Assembly: GCF_035920445.1 (NCBI RefSeq)
Contig: NZ_CP109162.1
Coordinates: forward strand, 7,440,001 to 7,504,000
Direction of reading: 5' to 3'
Length of the DNA: 64,000 nucleotides
Source: Nocardia sp. NBC_01730
GTDB taxonomy: Bacteria > Actinomycetota > Actinomycetes > Mycobacteriales > Mycobacteriaceae
The translations under genes and the position numbers were made by a program. Under the pieces are notes generated by a model. It did no database searches and had not been told where the DNA came from. It worked only from the letters and a program-made list of their open reading frames with translations. This document shows, one piece after another, positions 43,438 to 52,003 of the stretch. The stretch's first letter is position 1, and each line of letters starts with the position of its first letter.

Positions 43438-44713
43438 CGTCGAATTCGCCCAGCACAGGCACGACGGCGGTCGCCATGGACGGCACGGTCACGCCGAGCT
43501 GGCCGCCGCGGGGTTTGTGCTCCTGGTCGGTCCCGGTCGGGGGCGGCGTCGGCGGAATCACCATGCCGCCTGCGGGTCCCGGGCGGGCCTGCTGGTCCGG
43601 GCGGGTGGCAGGCGCCGGGGCGGATTCGGCAAACGGCCCCGTCCCGGGAATGGGCCTGCTCTGCGGCTTCGGCGCGTCCGACTTCGCGGTGGGCGCGGAA
43701 GTGGACGCGCCGGGACCGGTCGACGTCCCGGGTTTGCTGTCCTGCGCCCCACCGCCGAAGTCGAACAGTTTCGAGGAGTTGGGCGAGCTCTTCGAGCTGT
43801 CGTCATGGGTGGTGGAGCCGGGGTGGATCGCCTCGGAAATGGCCTTGTCCGCCGACGCCGCAACGGTGTCGATGGTGTGTAGGCCGACCTCGGCGATCTT
43901 GTCGATGATGTGCGTGCCGATGTCGACGCCCGCGCTGATGCCCGCGGTGCCGATCTGCACCCCCGCGGAGATGAGCTGCTGCTGCAATTGGAGCTGCGCG
44001 GCCAGCGCCGGGTCCATCGGCTGCCCGGTCCCCTGCGCTGCGGTGCCGGGCACGAATTGTCCTGCGGCGCCGGGTTGGCCGGCTTGCCCCTGCGCCACCC
44101 CCGCCGGTGTGGTGACCGTGAGCGGTCCCATGCCATCCAGCTTTCTGGTGTGGTCGTCCATCTCCGATCGCGCGTTCGTAACCGTGGCGAGGGCGTCGCG
44201 CAGCGCCTGGGTGGCGCGTGTGATGACGGCGTCGGTGTCCGGGGCGGTGGTCGCGTTGCCGAGGATCTCGCGCGCGTCGCGCCGGAATTCCGCGATGATC
44301 TGGTCGACGCGCTGCGCCGCGCGCCCGGAGGTGGCGTGCGCGTCGGTGAGCACGGACAGGTAGGCCGGGCCCCGGTCGGAGATGTCGCCGATCTGGGTCT
44401 GCGTCGTGCGCAGTGCGGGCACCGCGGCGTCGGCGGCGCGCGAGGTCCAGGTCGACTCCAGCGCATGGAGGCCGTCGCGATGCGGGCCCTCGGTATCGGC
44501 CGCCTTGGTGGACGCGGACGACAAGGCGCTGGTCGCGGTCTCGTTCGGAATGCCGACGCCGGTGCCGAGCGAGGAACGTAACGCCAGCAGCGGGCGCACC
44601 AGCGCGGCCACGATCGGTGGGTCGACGCTCGGATCGGCGCTCAGCGGCCTGGCGGTCTCGGCGGAGGTCTGCGTGGCCTGTGCGCGTTTCCGCAGTCCCA
44701 TCAGGCTTCTCAT
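43424..44713 (-). CDS. Large secreted-type protein with helical head and disordered tail
   Basis: About 429 residues. The N-terminal 190 are helical (VDPPIVAALVRPLLALRSSL, VDQIIAEFRRDAREIL, TQALRDALATVTNARSEMDD), then comes a Gly/Gln-rich linker and a Ser/Pro/Thr-rich disordered tail from about residue 300. The pattern is like ESX-associated substrates (EspB/EspA style) but no diagnostic motif is certain. ATG 44713 overlaps the upstream small gene's stop by 4 bp. Confidence 0.7.
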   Translation of the reverse strand: MRSLMGLRKRAQATQTSAETARPLSADPSVDPPIVAALVRPLLALRSSLGTGVGIPNETATSALSSASTKAADTEGPHRDGLHALESTWTSRAADAAVPALRTTQTQIGDISDRGPAYLSVLTDAHATSGRAAQRVDQIIAEFRRDAREILGNATTAPDTDAVITRATQALRDALATVTNARSEMDDHTRKLDGMGPLTVTTPAGVAQGQAGQPGAAGQFVPGTAAQGTGQPMDPALAAQLQLQQQLISAGVQIGTAGISAGVDIGTHIIDKIAEVGLHTIDTVAASADKAISEAIHPGSTTHDDSSKSSPNSSKLFDFGGGAQDSKPGTSTGPGASTSAPTAKSDAPKPQSRPIPGTGPFAESAPAPATRPDQQARPGPAGGMVIPPTPPPTGTDQEHKPRGGQLGVTVPSMATAVVPVLGEFDDDAP

Positions 44714-45033
44714 GCCAGTGCCTCCCCCGCCTGGTCGATGGCGCCCGCGGTGTCTGCGTCGGCGTCTTGTGCTTTCGCGCTGTAATCGCGCAGGACCTGC
44801 CCGTAGGCGCCGACCAGCTGTCCCGCGGTCGACAACGCCTGCGCGTGTTCGGACACGGCCGTAGCGAACCGTGCCGCGAATTCCGCGCCCACGAGGCCGA
44901 GATCGGCGGTCAGCTGGTCGGGATTCACCGCGTCGGACGCGACCGCCGCCGCCGACGCCAATTGTCTGGACACCGCGTCCGCGATCGCGGTGTAGGCGGC
45001 CACCGCCGCCGGGTCGAGCCTGAGCGTATCCAC
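44710..45033 (-). CDS. ESX-1 secretion-associated/type VII secretion target protein
   Basis: 107 residues forming a helical hairpin (LDPAAVAAYTAIADAVSRQL and FAARFATAVSEHAQALSTAG), the DUF2580/EspC-like fold of small type VII substrates. The C-terminal YSAKAQDADADTAGAI may hold the secretion signal (Tyr then an acidic residue several positions later, rather than strict YxxxD/E). GTG 45033 follows GGAGGGGAAC. First gene of the three-gene operon. Confidence 0.75.
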   Translation of the reverse strand: MDTLRLDPAAVAAYTAIADAVSRQLASAAAVASDAVNPDQLTADLGLVGAEFAARFATAVSEHAQALSTAGQLVGAYGQVLRDYSAKAQDADADTAGAIDQAGEALA

Positions 45034-45389
45034 TGTTCCCCTCCCGGATCCCAGTCTGTCGCTGCCGCGCCATGATTCATCGCCAAGCGTACTGTGCGAC
45101 CCGGGCACTACGCGGCCGATCCTCGGTGTCCGTTCCGATCGAGTGCGCCCGCAGACGCCGGCGGCGGATCCGATGGCGGCCGTCCGGTCCCTTTCCGGCA
45201 TCGGAGTACCGGTGAGGAACCGGACAGCCGACGAGCCTGCTCAGAAGCGCTCGCGGCCCGCGCGTCGTTGGCCCGAGAAGGCCTTCACCTGAGCGAAGGC
45301 TCACGTGTCGAAATTGTCATCGGGAACCACAAGCCGCCTGTCCCGGACATCATATTGTGCGCCGTGTCACAGTCGAATATGTTGCCGGG
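45034..45389. other. Intergenic region, no gene recognised
   Basis: About 356 bp between the start of the type VII-like operon and the P450 stop. It must hold the operon promoter; no convincing protein frame, hairpin or operator was seen. Confidence 0.5.
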
Positions 45390-46523
45390 TCATGCGTCGA
45401 GGACCACCGGAAGTGCGACCAGACCGTGTGCACGCCAAGAGTTTCGGTAGGCCGACTCGGCTGGCGGGACGGCGAGTCGCGCCCGCGGGTGCCGCGCGAA
45501 GAATTCCGGTACGACGGCGTCCACGATGAGGTCGGCGGTTCGCGCGCCCAGGCAGTAGTGCGGGCCACGGCCGAACATGAGGCTCGGCCTTCCCGCGCGG
45601 GCGGGATCGGAGTCGGCGCCGAACACCGAGAGCAAGACGGTGTCACCGCGAGGGATGGTGTGGCCGCCGACGGTCAGATCGGTTACCGCGAAGCGGCGGA
45701 TGGCGAACGGCAGCGGGTTCGCCCGTTCCATCAGGTCGCGACGGCGGGCGGCCCAATCGGTCGCGGTGATGCCTCCTGAGCCGAGCAGCGCGGCGATCAG
45801 GTTGCCACACAGGTGTACCGCGTTCTCCAGACCGGCCAGCATCATCAGGAAGGCGAGCGAGACGAGTTCATCACCGGTGAGCGTCTCGTCGTCGGCGGCG
45901 CGGATCCATCCGCTGAGCAAATCGTCGCCGGCCTCGGCGCGCTTCGCGTCGATCAGCGCAGTGAAGGTCGTGGTCAACCAGCCGATCGCCGAGCCGAGCC
46001 GCCTGCCGGACTCCTTCGACGCCGCGTCGAAGGTCACCATGGCCGTCGCGGCATCCCGAAGGCCGGGATGGAGATCGGCGGGCACGCCGAGCAAGTCGCC
46101 GATGACCAACGCGGGAACCGGAACGCACAACCGGTCCAACAGGTCTACCGTCTCGCCCGCGGACTCGGCCAGCGCGGCGAATGTCTCGTCGGCGATCCGG
46201 CGCACCACGAGCTCGAGGCTCTCGGTCGAGCGTCGCGAGAACGCGGGCACCGCGAGCCGTCTGATCCTGCCGTGCTCGTCACCGTCCATGTTCAGCAGGT
46301 TGCGGTCCAGCGCGGGCGGCAGCGCGAAGCCCGCGTACCCGCCGCCGGAGTGCCGTTTGTCCAGGCTCAGCCGTTCGTCGGCGAGTAGCGCGGTCACCTC
46401 GTTGTATCCCGAGATCACCCAAACCTGTTGGCCACCAGGGAGTTCCGCGAGCTGGACCGCCCCGCGCCAGCTCGCGTGCTCTTCCCACCGTCGCTGCGCC
46501 GTTGTTCCGATCGTCCGCACCAT
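45390..46523 (-). CDS. Atypical cytochrome P450
   Basis: 377 residues. The heme-binding loop is intact: LMFGRGPHYCLGARTADLIV with C324 as thiolate ligand. Two other hallmarks deviate. The I-helix reads MLAGLENAVHLCGN where AGxxT is expected, and the K-helix ExxR is replaced by RRDLMERANPLPF, with no Glu three before the Arg. ATG 46523 follows GAGG; an earlier ATG at 46574 is possible. It is downstream of the acyltransferase on the same strand, with the 68-bp repeat array between. Both may act on one acylated metabolite (inference). Confidence 0.88.
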   Translation of the reverse strand: MVRTIGTTAQRRWEEHASWRGAVQLAELPGGQQVWVISGYNEVTALLADERLSLDKRHSGGGYAGFALPPALDRNLLNMDGDEHGRIRRLAVPAFSRRSTESLELVVRRIADETFAALAESAGETVDLLDRLCVPVPALVIGDLLGVPADLHPGLRDAATAMVTFDAASKESGRRLGSAIGWLTTTFTALIDAKRAEAGDDLLSGWIRAADDETLTGDELVSLAFLMMLAGLENAVHLCGNLIAALLGSGGITATDWAARRRDLMERANPLPFAIRRFAVTDLTVGGHTIPRGDTVLLSVFGADSDPARAGRPSLMFGRGPHYCLGARTADLIVDAVVPEFFARHPRARLAVPPAESAYRNSWRAHGLVALPVVLDA

Positions 46524-46560
46524 CACCCAAACCTCACTGCCGCCGTCCTGGCAGAATAGG

Positions 46561-46764
46561 CGGCTGCCTCGCATTCGCTCGGCCCGGCGCAGGGCTGTAG
46601 TCGGACTTCGTCCGGCTCTGCCTATCAGCGGCTGCCTCGCATTCGCTCGGCCCGGCGCAGGGCTGTAGTCGGACTTCGTCCGGCTCTGCCTATCAGCGGC
46701 TGCCTCGCCTTGGCTCGGCCCGGCGCAGGGTTGTGGTCGGACTTCGTCCGGCTGTGCCTGTCAG
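46561..46764. repeat. Three tandem 68-bp repeats
   Basis: Copies start at 46561, 46629 and 46697 with CGGCTGCCTCGC; the first two look identical and the third has several substitutions. Each unit contains GTCGGAC-TTC-GTCCGGC, a short hairpin. It fills the gap between the acyltransferase stop (46777) and the P450 start (46523), so it may act as a transcription attenuator or a spacer. Confidence 0.9.
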
Positions 46765-46776
46765 GCGGTGGTCGGA

Positions 46777-48021
46777 TTACTGGGCGCCCAAGGCGCTGCA
46801 CGCGGAGAGGTGCGAAGTGAGTAGTCGGACTCGGGCCCGCTGCTGGATGGTGGTCTCCTCGGGATGGTGGATCTCGATGCTCAGCCGGTCGTCGAAGGTG
46901 CTGATGATGATGGTTCCGCTGGGCTGCTGCAGCCGGTGTCCGGTCTTGTCGGGCTTTCCCAGCATGATCGAGCGGAAGTCGTTGACCCGTAGGTCATCCG
47001 GGACCTGGGGTCGTCGCACGCGACCCCAGTTGGTGGCGAGGACGATTCCCGGCGCGGACGGCGGGGGTCCGCCCGCGATATCCGGAATGTGCAGTGGGGT
47101 CTGCTGCACGACACCTGCCGCGAGTTCGGCGCACAGGGAGTCGCTGATGCCGCGGGCCAAGCCGACGAGCGTGCCTGCCCCAGGAGCGGGGACGAAGTTC
47201 GCGAAGCCGAGGACGTTGGTGCCCTCGGTCATGCCGATCCGCTGCGCCACGCGGGTACGCAGGTCGACGGAATAGGTGTAGCTCAGCTCGGACAGGGGTA
47301 GCTCACGCAGCTCGGCCTCGGTCAGCAAGATCGCGGCGGAGGCGAGCCCATTGATCGTGGTGTTCTCCCGGTGCCCCAGTTCGGCCAGCGCCGCAGTCTG
47401 CGCTCTCGTCAGCCTGCATCGTGCCGTGCGGGGCAGTAGATAGCCGGGATCATCTGGGCCGCAGGGAGTTCGGGCCTCCGCAGTGGGCCGGGGCGGCATT
47501 GCGGGTGTATCGAACTTTTCGATGCCGCGCACGGTCAGCAGTTCCTCCACCGAACTCGGGTAACCATGCGGCTCCAGCTCGGGTGCGCGGCCCCTGGCCA
47601 GATCGGCGTAGCTGGACCAGAGCTCGGCGAACACGGCCAGCGAATGACAGGCATCCGCGATGCTGTGGTGGGTGACCAGCGTGACGCCCGCATTGTCGCC
47701 ATCACGCACGACGCACAGCGCGCAGAGCGTTCTGCGCTGATCCAGCCGCGCGCCGGCCAGCAACCGTTCCGGATCTCCCTCGGCGACCGAGATCTCCGGT
47801 GGCGCGCCTGGCGATTCGAGCAGGACGTGTCCGCCCTGTCCATCCGGCTCCAAGCGGGCGCCGAGGATCGGGCGAGCGCGAACAACCGCCTCGAACGCTG
47901 CCGCCAGCGCGGCCAGGTTCAACCGGCCCGTTACTCGAACCGAATAGCCGACGAAGACTTCGCTGTTGGCGAAGATCTCCTCACTCGGAGCCAGCGGACG
48001 GATGACGATTGCCGTGGTCAT
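46777..48021 (-). CDS. PapA/condensation-domain acyltransferase
   Basis: 414 residues, chloramphenicol acetyltransferase-like fold as in PapA5 and NRPS condensation domains. The catalytic motif is HHSIAD (H118, H119, D123) in VTLVTHHSIADACHSLAVFA. The second half contains YSVDLRTRVAQRIGMTEGTN and NVLGFANFVPAPG, which shape the substrate channel. It probably esterifies an alcohol with an acyl-CoA or carrier-bound acyl group. No NRPS or PKS gene lies in the window, so the substrate is unknown. Confidence 0.87.
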   Translation of the reverse strand: MTTAIVIRPLAPSEEIFANSEVFVGYSVRVTGRLNLAALAAAFEAVVRARPILGARLEPDGQGGHVLLESPGAPPEISVAEGDPERLLAGARLDQRRTLCALCVVRDGDNAGVTLVTHHSIADACHSLAVFAELWSSYADLARGRAPELEPHGYPSSVEELLTVRGIEKFDTPAMPPRPTAEARTPCGPDDPGYLLPRTARCRLTRAQTAALAELGHRENTTINGLASAAILLTEAELRELPLSELSYTYSVDLRTRVAQRIGMTEGTNVLGFANFVPAPGAGTLVGLARGISDSLCAELAAGVVQQTPLHIPDIAGGPPPSAPGIVLATNWGRVRRPQVPDDLRVNDFRSIMLGKPDKTGHRLQQPSGTIIISTFDDRLSIEIHHPEETTIQQRARVRLLTSHLSACSALGAQ

Positions 48022-48234
48022 GTCGATTCCTCCACCTGAGCTCCTCCCAGACGCCAGCCCGAGGCCAGTGCGCCGGTCTCCTTCGACATCATCGCTTCTG
48101 TCGTCTATCGCGACATCCGGCGGTGCTGTTTCTCATCGATGCCACAGCGACATCTCGCCTGGTACTCGGCGACAGTACGGTCGAGTCCGGCCAGTAGCGT
48201 GCGGCTCAGGAGAGCCGCACCAACGGAGGTTCTC

Positions 48235-48520
48235 ATGACCGGACATGTCACCTATCGACTCGACGGCGGCATCGCCGCGATCACGCTGGACGACGGCAAG
48301 CGAACGTGATGTCCGGGAACATGATTCGCGGCATCGCCGCGTCGCTGGACCGGACGGAGGCGGATCGGGCCGTCGTCCTGTTCGCAGGGCGGCGGAGCGT
48401 GTTCTCGGCTGGCGACGACCTGGCGACCTTCTCCCGCCCCGTGGACGTCCGCCGGACCCTGTGAGTTCGCAGGCTGCTCGGTTTCCCGTTCCTGGTGGTC
48501 GCCGCGTGGGCCGTAGATGA
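48235..48520 (+). pseudogene. Enoyl-CoA hydratase relic
   Basis: The gene begins intact (MTGHVTYRLDGGIAAITLDD) with AACGGAGG upstream, but a single-base deletion near 48300 (AAGCGAAC for AAGGCGAAC) shifts the frame to a TGA. The reading continues one frame over as NVMSGNMIRGIAASLDRTEA then VFSAGDDLATF. A second stop follows, then RRLLGFPFLVVAA, and the match ends. The rest of the crotonase fold is gone. Confidence 0.8.
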
Positions 48521-48669
48521 TTGGTCCGCGCGATCCACTGGGCGGGCAGCGAAACCGCCATCGAGTGGGTCGGGCTACCTCGGGGGCGCGATTCGCTCCG
48601 GCGAGCCCGCGGCCACCGAAGTGCCGGCGGCACAGGAAACGGCGGAATGAATCGCTCGGCATCGGCCGA

Positions 48670-49143
48670 ATGCTGGTTCAGCTGTCGGCGAGGGATCACA
48701 ATGGAGGGGTGTTCCAGCGGATCGTGGTGGGATACGACGACTCGCCCGGCGCCCGGGCCGCCTTGGAGATGGCGCTCGAACTGGCGGCGGTGCACCACTC
48801 CGCGCTCGTCGTAGTCGCTGTCGAAGAGTATCTGCCGCACTACGGTCCGGTGGTCGGCGAAATAGAGGATGAGCGTTCGATCGGGGAGCTCGCCTGCCGC
48901 CGGTGGCTGAGCACGGCCGCCGAGGCCGCCGGAAAGCGGGGCATCGAGGTGCATGCGGAGATCCGGGCCGGGCAAGCGGCGCGAGAACTGGCCACCTCCG
49001 CGGCCGACCACGCCGCCGACCTTTTGGTTCTGGGACGGAGCGGGCATTCCGGTATCTGGGGTCGTTTCATCGGCAGCACCGCGGAGAAGGCCGCCCGGCA
49101 TGCCGACTGCTCGGTCCTAGTCGCCCACGGCGGCAACGGCTAG
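48670..49143 (+). CDS. Universal stress protein (UspA family)
   Basis: About 144-157 residues. The fold begins FQRIVVGYDDSPGARAALEM. The ATP-binding motif G-x2-G-x9-G-S is complete in GRSGHSGIWGRFIGSTAEKA, placing it in the nucleotide-binding group linked to hypoxia and dormancy in mycobacteria. The start is uncertain: ATG 48670 has no good ribosome site, while GTG 48709 has GGAGG very close. Confidence 0.88.
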   Translation: MLVQLSARDHNGGVFQRIVVGYDDSPGARAALEMALELAAVHHSALVVVAVEEYLPHYGPVVGEIEDERSIGELACRRWLSTAAEAAGKRGIEVHAEIRAGQAARELATSAADHAADLLVLGRSGHSGIWGRFIGSTAEKAARHADCSVLVAHGGNG

Positions 49144-49249
49144 CCCGATCACCAGTCAGCGCATCGGGACACCTCGACTCCGGAATTCGGCCGTCGCAGC
49201 CCCGTCCGTGTCTCCGATCGCGCTCCCGAGTGGACTATCCTTGCCGCAA

Positions 49250-49318
49250 CGCGGCGGTGGGGCTCGCCGCTCCGATACCCGGAACAACCGCGGCAGACCG
49301 CCGCCGACAGTCCCTATT
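49250..49318 (+). promoter_or_regulatory. Fluoride riboswitch candidate (crcB motif)
   Basis: Directly upstream of crcB. Stem 1 is GCGGC (49251-49255) with GCCGC (49266-49270) around the loop GGTGGGGCTC. Stem 2 is GCGGC (49290-49294) with GCCGC (49300-49304), followed by CGACAGTCCCTAT. The loop bases GGGGC can pair with GTCCC downstream, giving the pseudoknot of the fluoride riboswitch fold. The layout, and the gene it precedes, fit; some consensus bases (GATG, TGATG) differ. Confidence 0.6.
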
Positions 49319-49348
49319 CGAACCGCAACGTTCGTGTAGGAGACATCC

Positions 49349-49843
49349 GTGCCTGGTGAACCGACCGAAGAAACGATCGACGCCGACATCGCCGCGCGAG
49401 GGCCGGCACACCGCTGGCAACTCTGGCGCACCCACGGCACCGTGCTGCTGGTCGTGGCAGCGGGTGGTGCCTTCGGCGCGCTGGCTCGCTACGGTCTCGC
49501 GCAGTGGTTGCCCGCCCGGCACGGCCATGTGCCGTGGGCCACGTTCCTCACCAATGTCACCGGCTGCTTTCTGATCGGCGTGCTCATGGTCGCGGTCACC
49601 GAGATCTGGGCGGCGCATCCGCTGGTCCGTCTATTCCTCGGCGTTGGCGTGCTCGGCGGGTTCACCACCTTCTCCACCTACGTCAGCGAGATCCGCGACC
49701 TGCTGCGGCCCGGCACGATCGCCGTCGCGTTCGGCTACCTGGCGGGCACGCTGATCTGCGCCCTGCTCGCCACGCTCGCGGCGATGTGGGTCACCCGGGC
49801 CTGGTACGAGCGCCTGCACCACGCGCGGGAGGGGTCGGCGTGA
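49349..49843 (+). CDS. crcB: Fluoride channel CrcB/Fluc, first subunit
   Basis: 164 residues with four transmembrane helices after a cytosolic N-terminal extension. Family motifs: GGAFGALARYGLAQWLP, TNVTGCFLIGVLMVAVTEIW and GGFTTFSTYVSEIRDLL. Exports fluoride passively. GTG 49349 follows TAGGAG. It overlaps the next crcB by GTGA; in actinobacteria the two subunits usually make a heterodimeric channel. Confidence 0.93.
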   Translation: MPGEPTEETIDADIAARGPAHRWQLWRTHGTVLLVVAAGGAFGALARYGLAQWLPARHGHVPWATFLTNVTGCFLIGVLMVAVTEIWAAHPLVRLFLGVGVLGGFTTFSTYVSEIRDLLRPGTIAVAFGYLAGTLICALLATLAAMWVTRAWYERLHHAREGSA

Positions 49844-50208
49844 TCGTGTTGCTGGTCGTCCTCGGCGGCGCGATCGGGGCGCCGCTCCGCTATCTCACCG
49901 ACCGGGCGGTGCAGAACCGCTGGGACGTCCTGTTCCCGTGGGGCACCTTCGTCGTCAATCTGGTCGGATGCCTCGTGCTCGGCGGCCTCACCGGCGCGGG
50001 GAGCGCGTTGTCGACGCCACTGTTCGTTCTGCTCGGCACCGGCTTCTGCGGCGCGCTGACCACCTACAGCACCTTCAGCTACGAAACCGTGCGGTTGGCC
50101 GAACGTGGCGCCTATTTCTATGCCGCGATGAACGTCGTGGTCAGCGTTGTCGCCGGGCTGGGCACAACCCTCGCGTCCTATGCGGCGGTGCACGCCGTGT
50201 TCGGCTGA
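49840..50208 (+). CDS. crcB: Fluoride channel CrcB/Fluc, second subunit
   Basis: 122 residues, four helices: GGAIGAPLRYLTDRAVQNRW, TFVVNLVGCLVLGGLTGAGS and TGFCGALTTYSTFSYETVRL, including the Phe-box STFSYE. The GTG start overlaps the stop of the first crcB (GTGA), so translation is coupled. Confidence 0.93.
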   Translation: MIVLLVVLGGAIGAPLRYLTDRAVQNRWDVLFPWGTFVVNLVGCLVLGGLTGAGSALSTPLFVLLGTGFCGALTTYSTFSYETVRLAERGAYFYAAMNVVVSVVAGLGTTLASYAAVHAVFG

Positions 50209-50386
50209 CCGATGGGTAGGTGCTCATTCATGCGGTTGAGTTCCGACCTTGTCGATCAGTCGAGTCCGCTGGTGGGCGCGTGTCGCGTTGCGAGTGAAAC
50301 GGCTGGATAGTAGGAGTGATCCAGGTCACTCTATGGGGATGCTGCGGACCGCTCAGGGTGAGCTAAGCTGTCGTAACAGATGCAGA

Positions 50387-50396
50387 TATGCGCATA
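50387..50396. promoter_or_regulatory. ArsR/SmtB-like operator before the CDF exporter
   Basis: TATGCGCATA is a perfect 10-bp palindrome 30 bp before the CDF start. It fits the core of metal-sensing ArsR-family sites (ATATGC/GCATAT type). Confidence 0.5.
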
Positions 50397-50425
50397 CGTC
50401 ACCGAGATGAAAGCGGGCTGGGTCG

Positions 50426-51439
50426 ATGGGACATGAGCACGAGCATGATCACACACACGGACACGGGGTGTCCGTCGATGCCGACCGGAGGTGGCTGACC
50501 GTAGCGCTGGTGCTGATCGGCGGCTTTATGGTGGTCGAGGTCGTGGTCGGTCTGCTGGCCAACTCACTGGCGCTGCTGTCCGACGCGGCGCACATGCTCA
50601 CCGACGCCGCTTCGATCGTGCTGGCGCTCGGCGCCATCCGACTCGCCGCCCGTCCCGCGCGCGGCAAGTACACCTACGGTTACAAACGCGCCGAGATCCT
50701 GTCGGCGCAGGCGAACGGCATCACGCTGCTCGTGCTTGCCGGCTGGCTGACCTACGAGGCCGTCCGGCGTCTGCTCGAGCCGCCGGAGGTGACCGGCGGG
50801 CTCGTGGTGGTGACCGCGCTGGTCGGCATCGTGGTCAATATCGCGGCCACGTGGGCGATCAGCAAGGCGAACCGGTCCAGCCTCAACGTTGAGGGCGCCT
50901 TCCAGCACGTGCTCAACGATCTGTACGGATTCATCGCGACCGCCGTGGCCGGACTCGTCGTGCTGTTTACCGGATTCGCCAGAGCGGATGCGATCGCCAC
51001 GCTGATCGTGGTCGCGCTGATGGTCAAGGCGGGGCTCGGGCTGGTGCGCGAATCCGGCCGGATCTTCCTGGAGGCGGCGCCCGCGGGCGTCGATCCGGAC
51101 GTGCTCGGGCACCGGCTGGTCGAGATCGACGGCGTCGATGAGGTGCACGACCTGCACGTCTGGCAGATCACCTCCGGTGACATCGCGCTGTCGGCGCACG
51201 TGCTGGTCCGGGCCGGCGCGGACTGCCACGGATTGCGTCAGCGGATCGAGCGGCTGCTCGATCACGACTACGACATCACCCACACCACCTTGCAGGTCGA
51301 CCACAGTCATGTCATCGATGCGGCACCAGCCGCCGACCCGCAGCGCCTGCTGCCGGTGCTGGACGACCACTGCGACGACGCCCACGGCCCGGTGCACCGC
51401 GACCGCCCGGCGTCCACGGCGGGTATCGGCGCGCCGTGA
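50426..51439 (+). CDS. Cation diffusion facilitator (Zn2+-type exporter)
   Basis: 337 residues. A His/Glu-rich cytosolic N-terminus (MGHEHEHDHTHGHG) precedes six helices. The transport-site motifs are LLSDAAHMLTDAASIVLALG in TM2 and FQHVLNDLYGFIATAV in TM5. The C-terminal dimer domain has LHVWQITSGDIALSAHVLVR and a late HTTLQVDHSHV. Expected to export Zn2+, perhaps Cd2+ or Co2+, against protons. A palindrome of the ArsR type lies just upstream. Confidence 0.92.
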   Translation: MGHEHEHDHTHGHGVSVDADRRWLTVALVLIGGFMVVEVVVGLLANSLALLSDAAHMLTDAASIVLALGAIRLAARPARGKYTYGYKRAEILSAQANGITLLVLAGWLTYEAVRRLLEPPEVTGGLVVVTALVGIVVNIAATWAISKANRSSLNVEGAFQHVLNDLYGFIATAVAGLVVLFTGFARADAIATLIVVALMVKAGLGLVRESGRIFLEAAPAGVDPDVLGHRLVEIDGVDEVHDLHVWQITSGDIALSAHVLVRAGADCHGLRQRIERLLDHDYDITHTTLQVDHSHVIDAAPAADPQRLLPVLDDHCDDAHGPVHRDRPASTAGIGAP

Positions 51440-51489
51440 CCTCCTGGCGGCGGCCCGAGGGGACTGCGTGTGAGCCATAAGCAGGGGGG

Positions 51490-52003
51490 CGGTTCGAACT
51501 CGCCCCCACCCCGGAACAAGCCATCGTGATGGGTCGGCACTGCGGGCTGTCGCGGGTGGTGGAGAACCTCCGGCTGACGGCCGCGCCCGCATCCTCGGGG
51601 CGACGGTCCGGGAACAGGCCGGAAGGTGGTGGATCTCCTGCCAACTCGCGATCGACCGCACCGACATCAATATCCGCCACCGAGTGTCTGCCGATGCTCC
51701 GAAATGCGGAATCGACCTGGGGCTTGCGACATTCGCCGTCATTACCAGCAGCGATGGCGCCACCGAAGGCATCCATGGCCCCAAACCGCTGAAAGCCGCG
51801 CAACGCGCGTTGAAGCGAGTCAACCGGAAACTGGCCCGATCCGAACCCGACTCCAACAACCGGGCAAGGGCCCGCGAGCGTGTGGCCCGGCTGCACCTGC
51901 GGGTCGCCGAACGGCGGCGCGACTTTCTGCACAAGACCACCACCAGGCTGGCGAGAACCAAGTCGGCCATCGCGCCGAGCGAGCGCGAGTTCGCGTTCAC
52001 CGT
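51490..52003 (+). pseudogene. TnpB relic
   Basis: Two broken pieces of a TnpB unlike the one at 26283. The N-terminal piece (51493-51567) reads FELAPTPEQAIVMGRHCGLS. A second piece in another frame reads TVREQAGRWWISCQLAI, then KCGIDLGLATFAVITSSDGA (RuvC-I Asp) and RDFLHKTTTRLARTKSAI, where it ends. The second and third RuvC segments and the zinc ribbon are absent, so it cannot cut DNA. Confidence 0.8.
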
